DNA from: Micavibrio aeruginosavorus EPB
GTDB lineage: Bacteria; Pseudomonadota; Alphaproteobacteria; Micavibrionales; Micavibrionaceae
Assembly (NCBI RefSeq): GCF_000348745.1
Contig: NC_020812.1
Coordinates: forward strand, 124,001-188,000
DNA: 64,000 bases
Direction of reading: 5' to 3'
The notes below the pieces were generated by a model. The model saw nothing but the letters and a program-made list of their open reading frames with translations, was not told where the DNA came from and ran no database searches. Every line of letters starts with the position of its first letter. Position 1 is the stretch's first letter. A program made the translations under genes and the position numbers. Shown here piece after piece: positions 1 through 8,967 of this stretch.

Positions 1-2641
1 TCCGGGCTTGCGCGGCGGTGTAGGGGCGGGGTGCTTCCGCCTTGCGCGTGGTCCATAATGGCGCGGGCAGGCCCGTCTTGCGCGGCCACAATACGGGCAC
101 ATCTTTCTTCCCGCCGCCGCCCTTGATCGTATCGGGCAGGATGACCACAGGGGCCTGCAATCCCTTGGATGCATGTACGGTCATAATGCGCACCTGATCC
201 CCGGCTTCATCCATTTCACGTTTCAATTGTGTGGTGGTGCGGTCTTGTACCTGCACGAAATCCTGCAATGACGGGACGTGTGTGCGTTCGAATGACAGTG
301 TGTTGTTGATAAATTCTTGCAGTGGGTCCAGCGCTTCATGCCCCAACCGCGCAATCAATGCGTGGTGGCCGCTTTTCGCATCGGCGGGGCAGGATGTTTG
401 CAACAGCCGTGTGAAAAATTCATAGGGGCGCAGCAAGCTGCCATCGCGCAAACGATCATTCAGCCATGCGATCACCGGATCATCGCCTGCGCGGGCGCGC
501 AAGGCGGACCATAATGTCTGGGACCCGCGGTTCCATGCAATATGTTCCAGCCGTTCATCATCCCATCCACAAAACGGGGATTTCAGGATACAGGCCAGCG
601 ATAAATCATCCTCCGGCAACAACGCAAACCGCGCCACCGCCATCATATCCTGTACCACCAGCTGGTCGTTCAGGACCATGCGGTCCACACCGCTGACGGG
701 CACGTTGCGGGTTTTCAATTCGCGCACCAGTTTCGGCACGAAATCATTCCGGTTGCGGACCAGCACCAGAATATCCCCGGCGCGCATGGCGCGGCCTTTG
801 GATTCCAGCATCGTTGTGCCGATGGATGATGCAATATGGTCCGCCACGCGGATTGCCAGCTGCGTGCGCGCATCAACCGATGATGTACGTTCCAGCGGCA
901 ACACCCAATCGTCTTTGCCTTTATCTTTTTCCGGCTCATTCAGGATGGGCCAAATTTCAACCGATCCCGCCTGACCAATCCGGTGGGCGGTATGGGTGAT
1001 GATATCATCGGCCACGCCCTGTAACACGGGGGGCGGGGCAAATGTTTCGTCGGTGGCGCGCAAAACCGATGTCGTGGACCGGAACGATACGTTCAATCCC
1101 ACATCCCGCCACCATGATGCATTCATGGCGCGCACACGCGCGGCGAAATTTTTCCGCATGGTTTGGAACCCGTCGCGGTCGGCGCGCTGGAACCCATAAA
1201 TGGATTGTTTTTCATCACCAACGAAAAACAATGTGCGGGCCAGATTTTCGGAATCATCGCGCCCGCGACCCGACAGGAAATCATCGCTCAACGCGCGAAT
1301 AATCGCCCATTGTTCGGGGTTTGTATCCTGCGCCTCGTCAACCAAAATATGGTCCAACCCCTGATCCAGCTTGAACATCACCCATGGCGCGATGGTGTCG
1401 GCATCCATGCCCATGGTCTGCCCCTGTAACAGAGCCAGCGTGCGCAAAATCTGGTCATCGAAATCCAGTGCGGAATGACGCGCTTTTATCGCTGCATAAT
1501 CGCGCAGCACAGCCCCGCCAAAGGACAGCAAATCACTGGTCGCGCGGGCGGATGCGATGGCGCGCAATGTTTCATGCAACGCGATCAGCCGCTCGGCCTC
1601 GGCAATCAATGTCGGTTCACAGGCTGGGTCGGCATCCTTCGCGCCCTTGGTGGCGATGCGGGCCAGAATGGTTCCGGCCTTGGTCAGGAAAATGCCGGCG
1701 TAATCATCAAATTTATCCGCCCGGGATTGCGCCGGGGATTCCAGCCAGTCCTGTAACGCGCCTGCACGATCGACGTCGGTTTTTGTTCCCTGATTCAGGG
1801 CACGGCACGCCGCCCATAAATCGTTTTTGGCAAAGGATGAATCGGCGCAGGCGTTTGCAATCAATTGATCGGCATCCAATGCCGGATCAATGTCCAGAAT
1901 GTCACACACGGCCCGGTGTAATGTGGTGGCATCCGGATAATCGCGCATTGTTTGTTCCAGCGCGCCGCGTTCGGACAGCAGGGCGCTGAGCTGCGCATCC
2001 ATTTGTTCTTCATTCAAGATGCGGGTCAGACGGCGAACGATGTGATGCAAATCACCATGCATGTCATCGCGTGCGGTTTTTAAAACCTGATCCCGCGCCA
2101 ATGCGGTGAATCGTTTGGCTTCATCATCTTCCAGCGTTTTGAAATCGGGGGACAAGCCCGCTTCCAGCGGGAAGCGCCCCAGAATGCTTTTGCAAAACGC
2201 GTGAATGGTGGTGATGTTCAATCCACCGGGCGCATCAACCACGCGGGCGAATAATTGCCGGGCGGTGATCATCTGGTCGGTATCCGGGTTCTGGCCGATC
2301 AGATCGCGCAATGTGGCGCGTAATTTATCATCATCCATCACCGCCCATTCGCCCAACCGTTTGGACAGGCGCAGGCGCATTTCACTGGCTGCCGCTTTGG
2401 TGAAGGTCAGGCAGAGAATGCGGTGCGGGGCGCACGCGCTGGCCGCTCCCTGTCCGGGGCGGGGCAGCAGAATGCGTAACACGCGATCGGTCAGAACCTT
2501 GGTTTTGCCCGATCCGGCGGATGCCCCCACCCATACATGGGCGGCGGGGTCGGATGCCTGCGCCTGCAATGATGCGGCATGGGCGCTGGCGGCCTGGGGT
2601 GATTGATCCTGTTTTTCGATGGCTGAGGATTTTGGGTTCAT
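1..2641 (-). CDS. addA: AddA, double-strand break repair helicase-nuclease (partial, N-terminal ~880 residues)
   Basis: UvrD-type helicase and nuclease subunit of the AddAB enzyme, which resects double-strand ends for RecA-dependent repair. The frame stays open from the ATG at 2641 to the window edge, so the C-terminal nuclease domain lies outside. Visible motifs are a Walker A (GASAGSGKT) about 35 residues in, the AddA-type TIHAFCKSILGRFPLE near 2160-2220, and the helicase motif LVDEAQDTNPEQW near 1300-1345. The ATG overlaps the addB stop codon by 4 bp, which indicates translational coupling. Function is known from the family. Confidence 0.93.
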   Translation of the reverse strand, partial: MNPKSSAIEKQDQSPQAASAHAASLQAQASDPAAHVWVGASAGSGKTKVLTDRVLRILLPRPGQGAASACAPHRILCLTFTKAAASEMRLRLSKRLGEWAVMDDDKLRATLRDLIGQNPDTDQMITARQLFARVVDAPGGLNITTIHAFCKSILGRFPLEAGLSPDFKTLEDDEAKRFTALARDQVLKTARDDMHGDLHHIVRRLTRILNEEQMDAQLSALLSERGALEQTMRDYPDATTLHRAVCDILDIDPALDADQLIANACADSSFAKNDLWAACRALNQGTKTDVDRAGALQDWLESPAQSRADKFDDYAGIFLTKAGTILARIATKGAKDADPACEPTLIAEAERLIALHETLRAIASARATSDLLSFGGAVLRDYAAIKARHSALDFDDQILRTLALLQGQTMGMDADTIAPWVMFKLDQGLDHILVDEAQDTNPEQWAIIRALSDDFLSGRGRDDSENLARTLFFVGDEKQSIYGFQRADRDGFQTMRKNFAARVRAMNASWWRDVGLNVSFRSTTSVLRATDETFAPPPVLQGVADDIITHTAHRIGQAGSVEIWPILNEPEKDKGKDDWVLPLERTSSVDARTQLAIRVADHIASSIGTTMLESKGRAMRAGDILVLVRNRNDFVPKLVRELKTRNVPVSGVDRMVLNDQLVVQDMMAVARFALLPEDDLSLACILKSPFCGWDDERLEHIAWNRGSQTLWSALRARAGDDPVIAWLNDRLRDGSLLRPYEFFTRLLQTSCPADAKSGHHALIARLGHEALDPLQEFINNTLSFERTHVPSLQDFVQVQDRTTTQLKREMDEAGDQVRIMTVHASKGLQAPVVILPDTIKGGGGKKDVPVLWPRKTGLPAPLWTTRKAEAPRPYTAAQAR

Positions 2642-5600
2642 GCCGCATCCTCCGCTTCATCATCGGCGTCGCTCAACACCACCCATTCCTGCACGCGGGC
2701 CAGTTGATCGTAATCACGATATTTCGGTGCGTTCGCCGGATTTGGCAGGCTGTAATACGGTGTGGCCGGATTTTGGAACGCGGTCACCAGATCGCGCAAT
2801 CCGTTATAGGCATAGGTGGCCAGATGCACGGCATCGCCATCTTCCACGATCAGAACGGTCGGATTTTTCCGCCCCGATCCATCCCATGCGGTGAAGGCGC
2901 GCAGGCCGTCGACGGCTGGTTTGGGGCCACTATCATTAAACCCGCCATGCAAAATCATGGCCCCTTCCAATGGCAATTGCGGGGCCAATCCGGCTTCAAT
3001 CGCTTTCTTGCTGGGCAATGTTCCGGTTTTGTAATCAATCACGGTGGCGCGGCCATCGATCACGCTGCGGTCAATGCGGTCCGCCTTGGCGGTCAGGGTG
3101 AAAACGTGACCATTCTCCAACGTGATGGGTAATGTGCCTGTGGCTTCCAATGCCCATGGTTTGGAATGGGCGCGTTGCGCGGTTTCCAATGTGACGAAAT
3201 GGTCAATCGCTGCTTCCATGCGCGGCCACCAGAATCCCCACAAGCGCGGGTCGTCCATGTGGTCCTTCATCTGATCATGGGCCAGCGTGATCAATCGGCT
3301 TTGTGCGTCATCCGGCCATTCATGCATGTGGTCGGATACGAAATGTTCGAACACTTCGTGGATCAAGGTACCCCGGCTGGCGGCATCTTCGGGTTTGTCC
3401 AGCATGTCCAGCTTACGCAGACGCAAAATCCGCTTGGCGTACAACGCATACGGATCGCGCATCCATGTTTCGATATCGGTGACGGGCAACGTCATTGGGC
3501 GGCGATCGACGGCGGGGGTCGGTGCGGGCCGTGTGGCGGCGGGAACGCGCGCACCATCGTCGCTGAACATCCGCGCGCGGTGCAGGGCCGGGTGATCGTG
3601 TAAATGTTCGGGTGGAATGTCGAGCGCCTGCAACACTGTGTCCAACCGTTGCAACCAGCGTGACGGAACGGTTGGCGTGCCATCCACCCGCTTGCTGCGG
3701 CTTAAATACACCGTGGGGGCGCAGAAGCCGCAGGCAAAATCATGCGCGGCAAACCCGACCATCTGGTCCGTGGGGGGCAGGCCGAATTGTTTGCGCATCG
3801 GGCGCGACATCCATGGGTCATGGCCGGGATCGGGCGGCCATGTGCCGTCATTCAATCCGGCCAGAATAACGCAATCGGCCTGGCTCATCCGGGCTTCGAT
3901 CTGCCCCAGGATGGACAGACGCGGGTGCGTGCCATAGGCGGGGCGGATATTCACCCCCTCCATCATGCCGCTGATGATCGACAGATAATCGTCCAAACGC
4001 ATCGGTGGCATGGCGTTTGTATCGCCGGCAAAGGCCTGCGCCAATTCGCCGTGCAGCTCGGCCAGAACCGTTGCTGCCGCTTCACCATCTTCGCCGGTCC
4101 AGATCGTATCGGCGCGGCTTAAATGTTCGGCCACTTTGATGTGGGCGCTCAGCCAGTCGGGCAATGGGCGCAGTGTTGCGGCATCACCCTGCAATAAATC
4201 ATCCAGTGGTGCAAAGCAGGTGCGTAAATGGTCAATCAGGGGGGCAACATCCGGCGGCGCCTCATGCCCACGTGCGATCTGTGCGTCGCGTTTGGCGGTG
4301 ATGTGGGCGGTCAATCCATCCCATCCGTGCGCCGGGGCGGGGCCGCGTAGATAATGACGGTCCAGTGCGCGGACCATGCCGCGCCCGTCCGCCGTATCAT
4401 TGTCATCCCACCGCACCAGCGAATGTTTCACGGCGGCCAGCAACGCGGCGGGGGCGTATTGTTCAATCGCCGCGCGCGCAATCAGGCGCAGGAAAATCCC
4501 CACGCGCGTGGTGCTAAGCGGTTGGCCGCCGGAATCATCCATAACGATGCCCCAGCGATTCATGATCAAACTGACCCGCCGCGCCAGCATCCGGTCCGGC
4601 GTAACCAGCGATGCCGTGCGCCCCGGTGTTTCCAATGTTTCGCGCAAGATCAGGGCGATGGCCTCGGCCTCTTCCTGCGGGTTTTCCGCGTCGATCCGGC
4701 GTACGCGGCCCAACGTGTCACGCACATGGGTGCGGGTCTCGGCATCCGGGTCCAATGTCGTCCACGCATCGGCGGTGGCGGCCGGGCGCATCATTTCACG
4801 GGCCAGCCATTGGCGCGCGCTTAATTGTTTCTGCGCAATTGCGGGGTTGGTATCGGTCTGGGCGGGCGGTGTATGCGGCCACACTGTGACATCATGACGA
4901 TGCAGATTGTCATCCATCCCGTGCAGTAATTTTTTCAATGCCTGCTGCGAATGGGAATCATCCAGCGCGGCCCAGCTGTCATCATCCATGTCGCGGTCCA
5001 GCGCGGGCAGGATCACCGACCCGTTCGGCAACCCGGCAATCACGCGCAGAAGCCGCGCCGTGGCGGGAATGGATCCGGTCGATCCGGCGGCGATAATTCG
5101 CTGGGTGGGGCGTGTCGCATCCCAATGATTGGCCAACGCGTGGGTTAATCGCCCGCTACGATCCGCCGCATCAATCATGCCGTGCGCATCCAATAACGCG
5201 GGCCACAATTTCATGATGATGGACAGGAAATCCAGCGTCACACGCCAATGATCGGCAAATTCATCCGGGACCAATGTGGGCAGGGCGTCCAGCGTGACTC
5301 CCTCCATATAACATTGGTCGATCAAACGACCCAGCGTGCCGGCCAGGGCAAAGGCTTGATCTGGGCTGTGCACCCGTGTCTTCCATTCCATGATCATGCG
5401 CGCCAATAAAATCTGGCGGCGGATTTTCGGCATGGCCGGGGGCAGGGTCAGGGCGGCGTGATTGCTGGATGATGCAATGGATTCAAGGCTCAGCGAATCC
5501 TCATCCACTTCACCCAATGCACTTAAGCGCGGCAACAAAATCGGTGCGCCCTTGGACAGGCGCAGGAACGCATTCTGCATCGTCCGCGTTGCGCGGCGTG

Positions 5601-5748
5601 TGGGCAGCAACAGGTGAATGGATGACAATCCTTTCGGATCGTCTTTGGTTTCACCCAACAACCCATGCGCCAGCGCATCGGCAAAGGCCACCCCCGCCGG
5701 AATGGTGAACAGGGTCAGCTTCTTGTGATCCGCTGCCCCCATACGCAT
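2638..5748 (-). CDS. addB: AddB, double-strand break repair protein
   Basis: Partner subunit of AddA, 1036 residues, with an inactivated helicase-like N terminus and a PDDEXK-type nuclease C terminus. The C-terminal part shows RGTLIHEVFEHF, then KADRIDR and a catalytic DYKTG near residue 900, as in RecB-family nucleases. A longer open frame extends upstream, but the ATG at 5748 (MRMGAADHKK) shares one base with the stop of the upstream nucleotidyltransferase (TAATG), so I chose it. It sits in the tsaE, murU-like, addB, addA transcription unit. The usual downstream trxA would be outside the window. Confidence 0.92.
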   Translation of the reverse strand: MRMGAADHKKLTLFTIPAGVAFADALAHGLLGETKDDPKGLSSIHLLLPTRRATRTMQNAFLRLSKGAPILLPRLSALGEVDEDSLSLESIASSSNHAALTLPPAMPKIRRQILLARMIMEWKTRVHSPDQAFALAGTLGRLIDQCYMEGVTLDALPTLVPDEFADHWRVTLDFLSIIMKLWPALLDAHGMIDAADRSGRLTHALANHWDATRPTQRIIAAGSTGSIPATARLLRVIAGLPNGSVILPALDRDMDDDSWAALDDSHSQQALKKLLHGMDDNLHRHDVTVWPHTPPAQTDTNPAIAQKQLSARQWLAREMMRPAATADAWTTLDPDAETRTHVRDTLGRVRRIDAENPQEEAEAIALILRETLETPGRTASLVTPDRMLARRVSLIMNRWGIVMDDSGGQPLSTTRVGIFLRLIARAAIEQYAPAALLAAVKHSLVRWDDNDTADGRGMVRALDRHYLRGPAPAHGWDGLTAHITAKRDAQIARGHEAPPDVAPLIDHLRTCFAPLDDLLQGDAATLRPLPDWLSAHIKVAEHLSRADTIWTGEDGEAAATVLAELHGELAQAFAGDTNAMPPMRLDDYLSIISGMMEGVNIRPAYGTHPRLSILGQIEARMSQADCVILAGLNDGTWPPDPGHDPWMSRPMRKQFGLPPTDQMVGFAAHDFACGFCAPTVYLSRSKRVDGTPTVPSRWLQRLDTVLQALDIPPEHLHDHPALHRARMFSDDGARVPAATRPAPTPAVDRRPMTLPVTDIETWMRDPYALYAKRILRLRKLDMLDKPEDAASRGTLIHEVFEHFVSDHMHEWPDDAQSRLITLAHDQMKDHMDDPRLWGFWWPRMEAAIDHFVTLETAQRAHSKPWALEATGTLPITLENGHVFTLTAKADRIDRSVIDGRATVIDYKTGTLPSKKAIEAGLAPQLPLEGAMILHGGFNDSGPKPAVDGLRAFTAWDGSGRKNPTVLIVEDGDAVHLATYAYNGLRDLVTAFQNPATPYYSLPNPANAPKYRDYDQLARVQEWVVLSDADDEAEDAA

Positions 5749-6518
5749 TACGCCGTGGGTTTTACGGGCGGATAGGTTGGGTTGGACGGGGAAATAATGC
5801 CGCCCGTTGCCGCCAGATGCTGTTCCACATTGGCCAGATCGGCGGGCGTGCTGATGTGGTGCCACGCCCCGTCATGTTCCAACCCGAACAGGCGGCCATT
5901 GGCCTGCGCCTGATCCATCAATTGCAGGAAGGAAAACGGCCCGTCCGGCGCATTGGCGAATAAACGCGGATGCACGATGCGCACGCTGGTCCACATATGG
6001 GTTCCGGTTTGTGTGGGGCTGCGCACAATCTGGCCGTTGGGCAGGAAATCATAATCGCCCACGCCACCCGTCAGCGTCATGGCCGAAACAGGTTGCAACA
6101 GCATCAACAGATCCATTTTGGAATCGTCCCACGCACTGGCCATGCGGGTCAGGGCATCGCCGCTGACACCGTCTTCCCACAACGTGTCGCCGGAAAAGGC
6201 AAAGAACGGTTGGTTGCCCATGGTGTACAGGGCCTTCTTCATACCGCCGCCGGTGTCCAGCAATGTTTGTTCGAATGAAAACGTCAAACGCGGCGCATGA
6301 CGTTGGCCCAGATGTTGTTCCAACTGCGTGGCGCGGTAATGCAGATTGACGGTAACGTCATGAACGCCATACGCGACCAGACAATCCAGCGTATGGTCAA
6401 TCATCGCCTTGCCCGCGACGGGAACCATCGGTTTGGGCATCGTGTCCGTATGCGGACGCAGACGTTTTCCCATTCCGGCGGCCAGAATAAAGGCGCGGTC
6501 GATGTGTGGTGTACTCAT
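5748..6518 (-). CDS. murU: MurU-like nucleotidyltransferase
   Basis: Sugar-1-phosphate nucleotidyltransferase, 256 residues. The N terminus has the family signature FILAAGMGKRLRP followed by PKPMVPVAGK, and a DTGGG motif lies further in. In alphaproteobacteria this position between tsaE and addB usually encodes an N-acetylmuramate-1-phosphate uridylyltransferase of the peptidoglycan recycling route, preceded by the anomeric sugar kinase AmgK. No amgK is present here: the gap to tsaE is 2 bp. MurU specificity is therefore inferred from context. The ATG at 6518 begins MSTPHIDRAF; upstream in-frame sequence overlaps tsaE and looks non-coding. Confidence 0.85.
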   Translation of the reverse strand: MSTPHIDRAFILAAGMGKRLRPHTDTMPKPMVPVAGKAMIDHTLDCLVAYGVHDVTVNLHYRATQLEQHLGQRHAPRLTFSFEQTLLDTGGGMKKALYTMGNQPFFAFSGDTLWEDGVSGDALTRMASAWDDSKMDLLMLLQPVSAMTLTGGVGDYDFLPNGQIVRSPTQTGTHMWTSVRIVHPRLFANAPDGPFSFLQLMDQAQANGRLFGLEHDGAWHHISTPADLANVEQHLAATGGIISPSNPTYPPVKPTA

Positions 6519-6520
6519 GA

Positions 6521-7009
6521 TTAAGCGGTTCCTTCGTTCAGCGGAATATCGGGGATGGTGATAATGCGTATATCGGGGCGGTGCGGGTCGGCAGTGAAGT
6601 GCAATGTCCATCCTTGCGGCGGCACCATGGTCTCCAGCATCGGGCCCAGATTGCCGGGCCATTCGACGATGGTGATGGCGCTGCTCAACGCTTCTTCCCA
6701 GCCCAGTTCCCACACCTCGTCCGGTGTTTTGATGCGGTATAAATCAAAATGCCACACGGGTCCGCGCGGCGTGTCGTATGTCTGAACCAAAGTGAAGGTC
6801 GGGCTGGGCACTTCCAGTTTTTCATCCCCCGCCAGCGCGCGGATCAACGCGCGGGCAAAGGTGGTTTTTCCAGCCCCCAGATCACCTTCCAGCAACAACA
6901 CCTGCCCCGGGCATAACCGCGCGGCGATGCCCTGCGCCAGCGCGATGGTGGCGTCTTCGCCCCGCGCTTCGTGGGTGGTGGTTGCGATGTGAAAATCATG
7001 GTCTGTCAT
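6521..7009 (-). CDS. tsaE: TsaE, tRNA t6A biosynthesis ATPase
   Basis: Small P-loop ATPase that works with TsaB and TsaD to make N6-threonylcarbamoyladenosine on ANN-decoding tRNAs. It has 162 residues with Walker A GDLGAGKTT near residue 43, then SPTFTLVQTY and FDLYRI, which are hallmark TsaE segments. A WPGNLGP motif is near the C terminus. It is the first gene of the short minus-strand unit that continues into the MurU-like gene 2 bp downstream. Confidence 0.95.
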   Translation of the reverse strand: MTDHDFHIATTTHEARGEDATIALAQGIAARLCPGQVLLLEGDLGAGKTTFARALIRALAGDEKLEVPSPTFTLVQTYDTPRGPVWHFDLYRIKTPDEVWELGWEEALSSAITIVEWPGNLGPMLETMVPPQGWTLHFTADPHRPDIRIITIPDIPLNEGTA

Positions 7010-7126
7010 GGCCTGCTATTTGTGCAGGAAATCACACAAAAACCAAGCCCTGTGCGGTGAAAAAGGGATTGTTTTCCATGACCGTTCCGGGCACGCTCAT
7101 CCCTGTTCGCAAAGAGGTCACCCGTC

Positions 7127-8161
7127 ATGAATGCATCCATTCCCGCCCCTGTTGTTGAAACCGATGTTGCCGTGATCGGCGCGGGGCCTGTCGGGCTATT
7201 TACCGTATTCCAATGCGGGATGCTCGGGCTGTCCTGTACGGTGATTGATGCGCTGCCGGATATCGGCGGCCAATGCACGGCGGTGTACCCGGAAAAACCC
7301 ATCTATGACATTCCCGGCTTCCCGCGGGTGGAGGCGGCATCACTGATCGCCGCGCTGGAGGAACAGGCCGCACCGTTCGCGCCGTTGTACCTGCTGGGGC
7401 AACAGGTGGTCCGTGTGACCGGTACGGTGCAGACAGGCTTCGATCTGGAAACAGAAAAAGGCAATAAAATCAAAGCCAAGGCGATTATCATCGCCGCCGG
7501 GGCCGGGGCGTTCGGGCCGAACCGCCCGCCGCTTGCGGGCATTGAATCGTACGAAGGGACGTCCGTATTCTACATGGTTCGTCGCCGGGATGATTTTGCC
7601 GGAAAACGCATCGTCATTGCCGGTGGTGGTGACAGCGCGGTGGACTGGGCCTTGTCACTGGCCCCGCTGGCCGCGCGGGTGATGGTGGTGCATCGCCGCG
7701 ACACTTTCCGCGCCGCGCCCGAATCCGTCATGCGGATGCAGGCGCTGGCCGATGCGGGTGAAATCGATCTGGTCGTGCCGTATCAGTTAAAAGCGCTGGA
7801 CGGCGTCGGCGCGCATCTGCGTCATGTCACCGTGGCGACCATGGATGGTGCGGAAAAAGTGCTGGAAGCCGATGTGCTGTTGCCCTTCTTTGGGCTGGCG
7901 GCATCGTTGGGGCCGATTGCGGATTGGGGTCTGGCGGTGGATCGCCACCATATTCCGGTGGACCCATCAAATGCGGCCACATCGGTGCCGGGCATTTATG
8001 CGGTGGGGGATGTTGCGACCTATCCGCGGAAACTGAAACTGATCCTGACCGGTTTTGCCGAAGTGGCCCAGGCCGCGCACGCGATTTATCGCCAGATCAA
8101 TCCGGGCAAAGATTTGCACATGGAATATTCCACGACGAAAGGTCTTCCGGGGATGGCCTAG
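7127..8161 (+). CDS. Ferredoxin-NADP reductase, thioredoxin-reductase-like type
   Basis: FAD- and NADPH-binding oxidoreductase of 344 residues, of the YumC/FNR2 type that reduces ferredoxin or flavodoxin. It shows an N-terminal FAD-binding Rossmann motif (VIGAGPVGL), a GGQC segment without the thioredoxin reductase CxxC pair, a second nucleotide-binding motif (GGGDSAVDWAL) near residue 167, and the C-terminal FAD motif VYAVGD. The ATG at 7127 has an AGAGG-type ribosome site upstream. Its stop overlaps the convergent acetyltransferase gene in a shared CTAG. Electron acceptor specificity cannot be read from sequence. Confidence 0.88.
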   Translation: MNASIPAPVVETDVAVIGAGPVGLFTVFQCGMLGLSCTVIDALPDIGGQCTAVYPEKPIYDIPGFPRVEAASLIAALEEQAAPFAPLYLLGQQVVRVTGTVQTGFDLETEKGNKIKAKAIIIAAGAGAFGPNRPPLAGIESYEGTSVFYMVRRRDDFAGKRIVIAGGGDSAVDWALSLAPLAARVMVVHRRDTFRAAPESVMRMQALADAGEIDLVVPYQLKALDGVGAHLRHVTVATMDGAEKVLEADVLLPFFGLAASLGPIADWGLAVDRHHIPVDPSNAATSVPGIYAVGDVATYPRKLKLILTGFAEVAQAAHAIYRQINPGKDLHMEYSTTKGLPGMA

Positions 8162-8445
8162 GCCAGAACGTCATGCTGATCCGGATGGCGGTTCATCCAT
8201 GATACGGCATAGGAACAGATGGGATAAATTTTCTGGCCGCGGTCGCGGGCCATGGTGGTGATGCCCTCCATCAACCGTCCGGCGGCGCCGGTGCCACGTA
8301 AGGGTGGCGGGGCTTCGACGTAATCAATGAATAACAAGGGCCCCTCAATACGATACGCGGCAAAGGCGGTGTGTCCGTCAATGTGCAGTTCGAACCGTTC
8401 TTTGTCTTTGTTATCAATGACTTGTTCTGTTTCGCCTGAGGCCAT
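8158..8445 (-). CDS. GNAT-like N-acetyltransferase, short (YhcR/NATD1-type)
   Basis: Small protein of 95 residues in the compact GCN5-related family. The order is a beta-rich first half (RFELHIDGHTAFAAYRIE), a central VEAPPPLRGTG that matches the acetyl-CoA-binding Arg/Gly loop, and a terminal IYPICSYAVSWMNRHPD that matches the family's P-x-C-x-Y-x6-HP ending. The ATG at 8445 (MASGETEQ) fits the family length; the upstream in-frame extension is unlikely. It is convergent with the reductase gene, overlapping by 4 bp. Substrate is unknown. Confidence 0.82.
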   Translation of the reverse strand: MASGETEQVIDNKDKERFELHIDGHTAFAAYRIEGPLLFIDYVEAPPPLRGTGAAGRLMEGITTMARDRGQKIYPICSYAVSWMNRHPDQHDVLA

Positions 8446-8513
8446 CACCGATCTCGCTTTCCTCAAATGACATAGGGTGCGCATAAATCTGCGCAAGGGC
8501 GCGGCGTGTTTTG

Positions 8514-8522
8514 TGCTATAGT
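8514..8522 (+). promoter_or_regulatory. Extended -10 promoter, likely leaderless transcript
   Basis: TGCTATAGT is an extended -10 (TG-N-TATAGT). Its end is 7 bases from the ATG at 8530, so transcription would begin at or next to the start codon. No ribosome-binding site is present. The same arrangement stands before rpoN. Confidence 0.5.
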
Positions 8523-8529
8523 TGAACTC

Positions 8530-8958
8530 ATGAGGACGTTGATCGGATTACTCTTTTTGCTGTTCTGCAGCATGATAATCGCTCCGGCCGCCAGCGCACA
8601 GGATGCGCCGGTGATTGTGCCGATGGCCGACCCGGTCACGCCGCCCGCGCGGCCCGATGGGGCGCGATGCTTTACCATCAAAAATACCGCCCCGTACACA
8701 ATCATGGGGTCGTTCCGCACCAATTTTTTTGAAGCTGTTGATGGAACGCAGGCGCGTTCGCAAACAAATTTCCGCATGGCCCCCGGCGCGTCCGAAGAAT
8801 ATTGCACCTATGGTCCGTTTTACAGCGGCGGGCGGCTGGAAGTTATCTTGCGCACAATCGTGCCCATTTTTTCCTGCTTCACAGTGGCCGCAGGGGAAAT
8901 CACAATTCAGGGCAAGATGGAGCGGACAGGGTCCAAAACATGGATCGAATGCCGTTAG
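8530..8958 (+). CDS. Secreted hypothetical protein
   Basis: Not recognised. The 142-residue product starts with a clear signal peptide (MRTLIGLLFLLFCSMIIAP, cleavage probably after AASA). The mature part has four cysteines (in ARCFTI, EYCTYG, FSCFTV and WIECR), suggesting two disulfides in a small periplasmic or secreted domain. The ATG at 8530 lies just behind an extended -10 element and lacks a Shine-Dalgarno sequence. The gene is convergent with the DivL-like kinase gene. Confidence 0.72.
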   Translation: MRTLIGLLFLLFCSMIIAPAASAQDAPVIVPMADPVTPPARPDGARCFTIKNTAPYTIMGSFRTNFFEAVDGTQARSQTNFRMAPGASEEYCTYGPFYSGGRLEVILRTIVPIFSCFTVAAGEITIQGKMERTGSKTWIECR

Positions 8959-8967
8959 GGCCGTGTC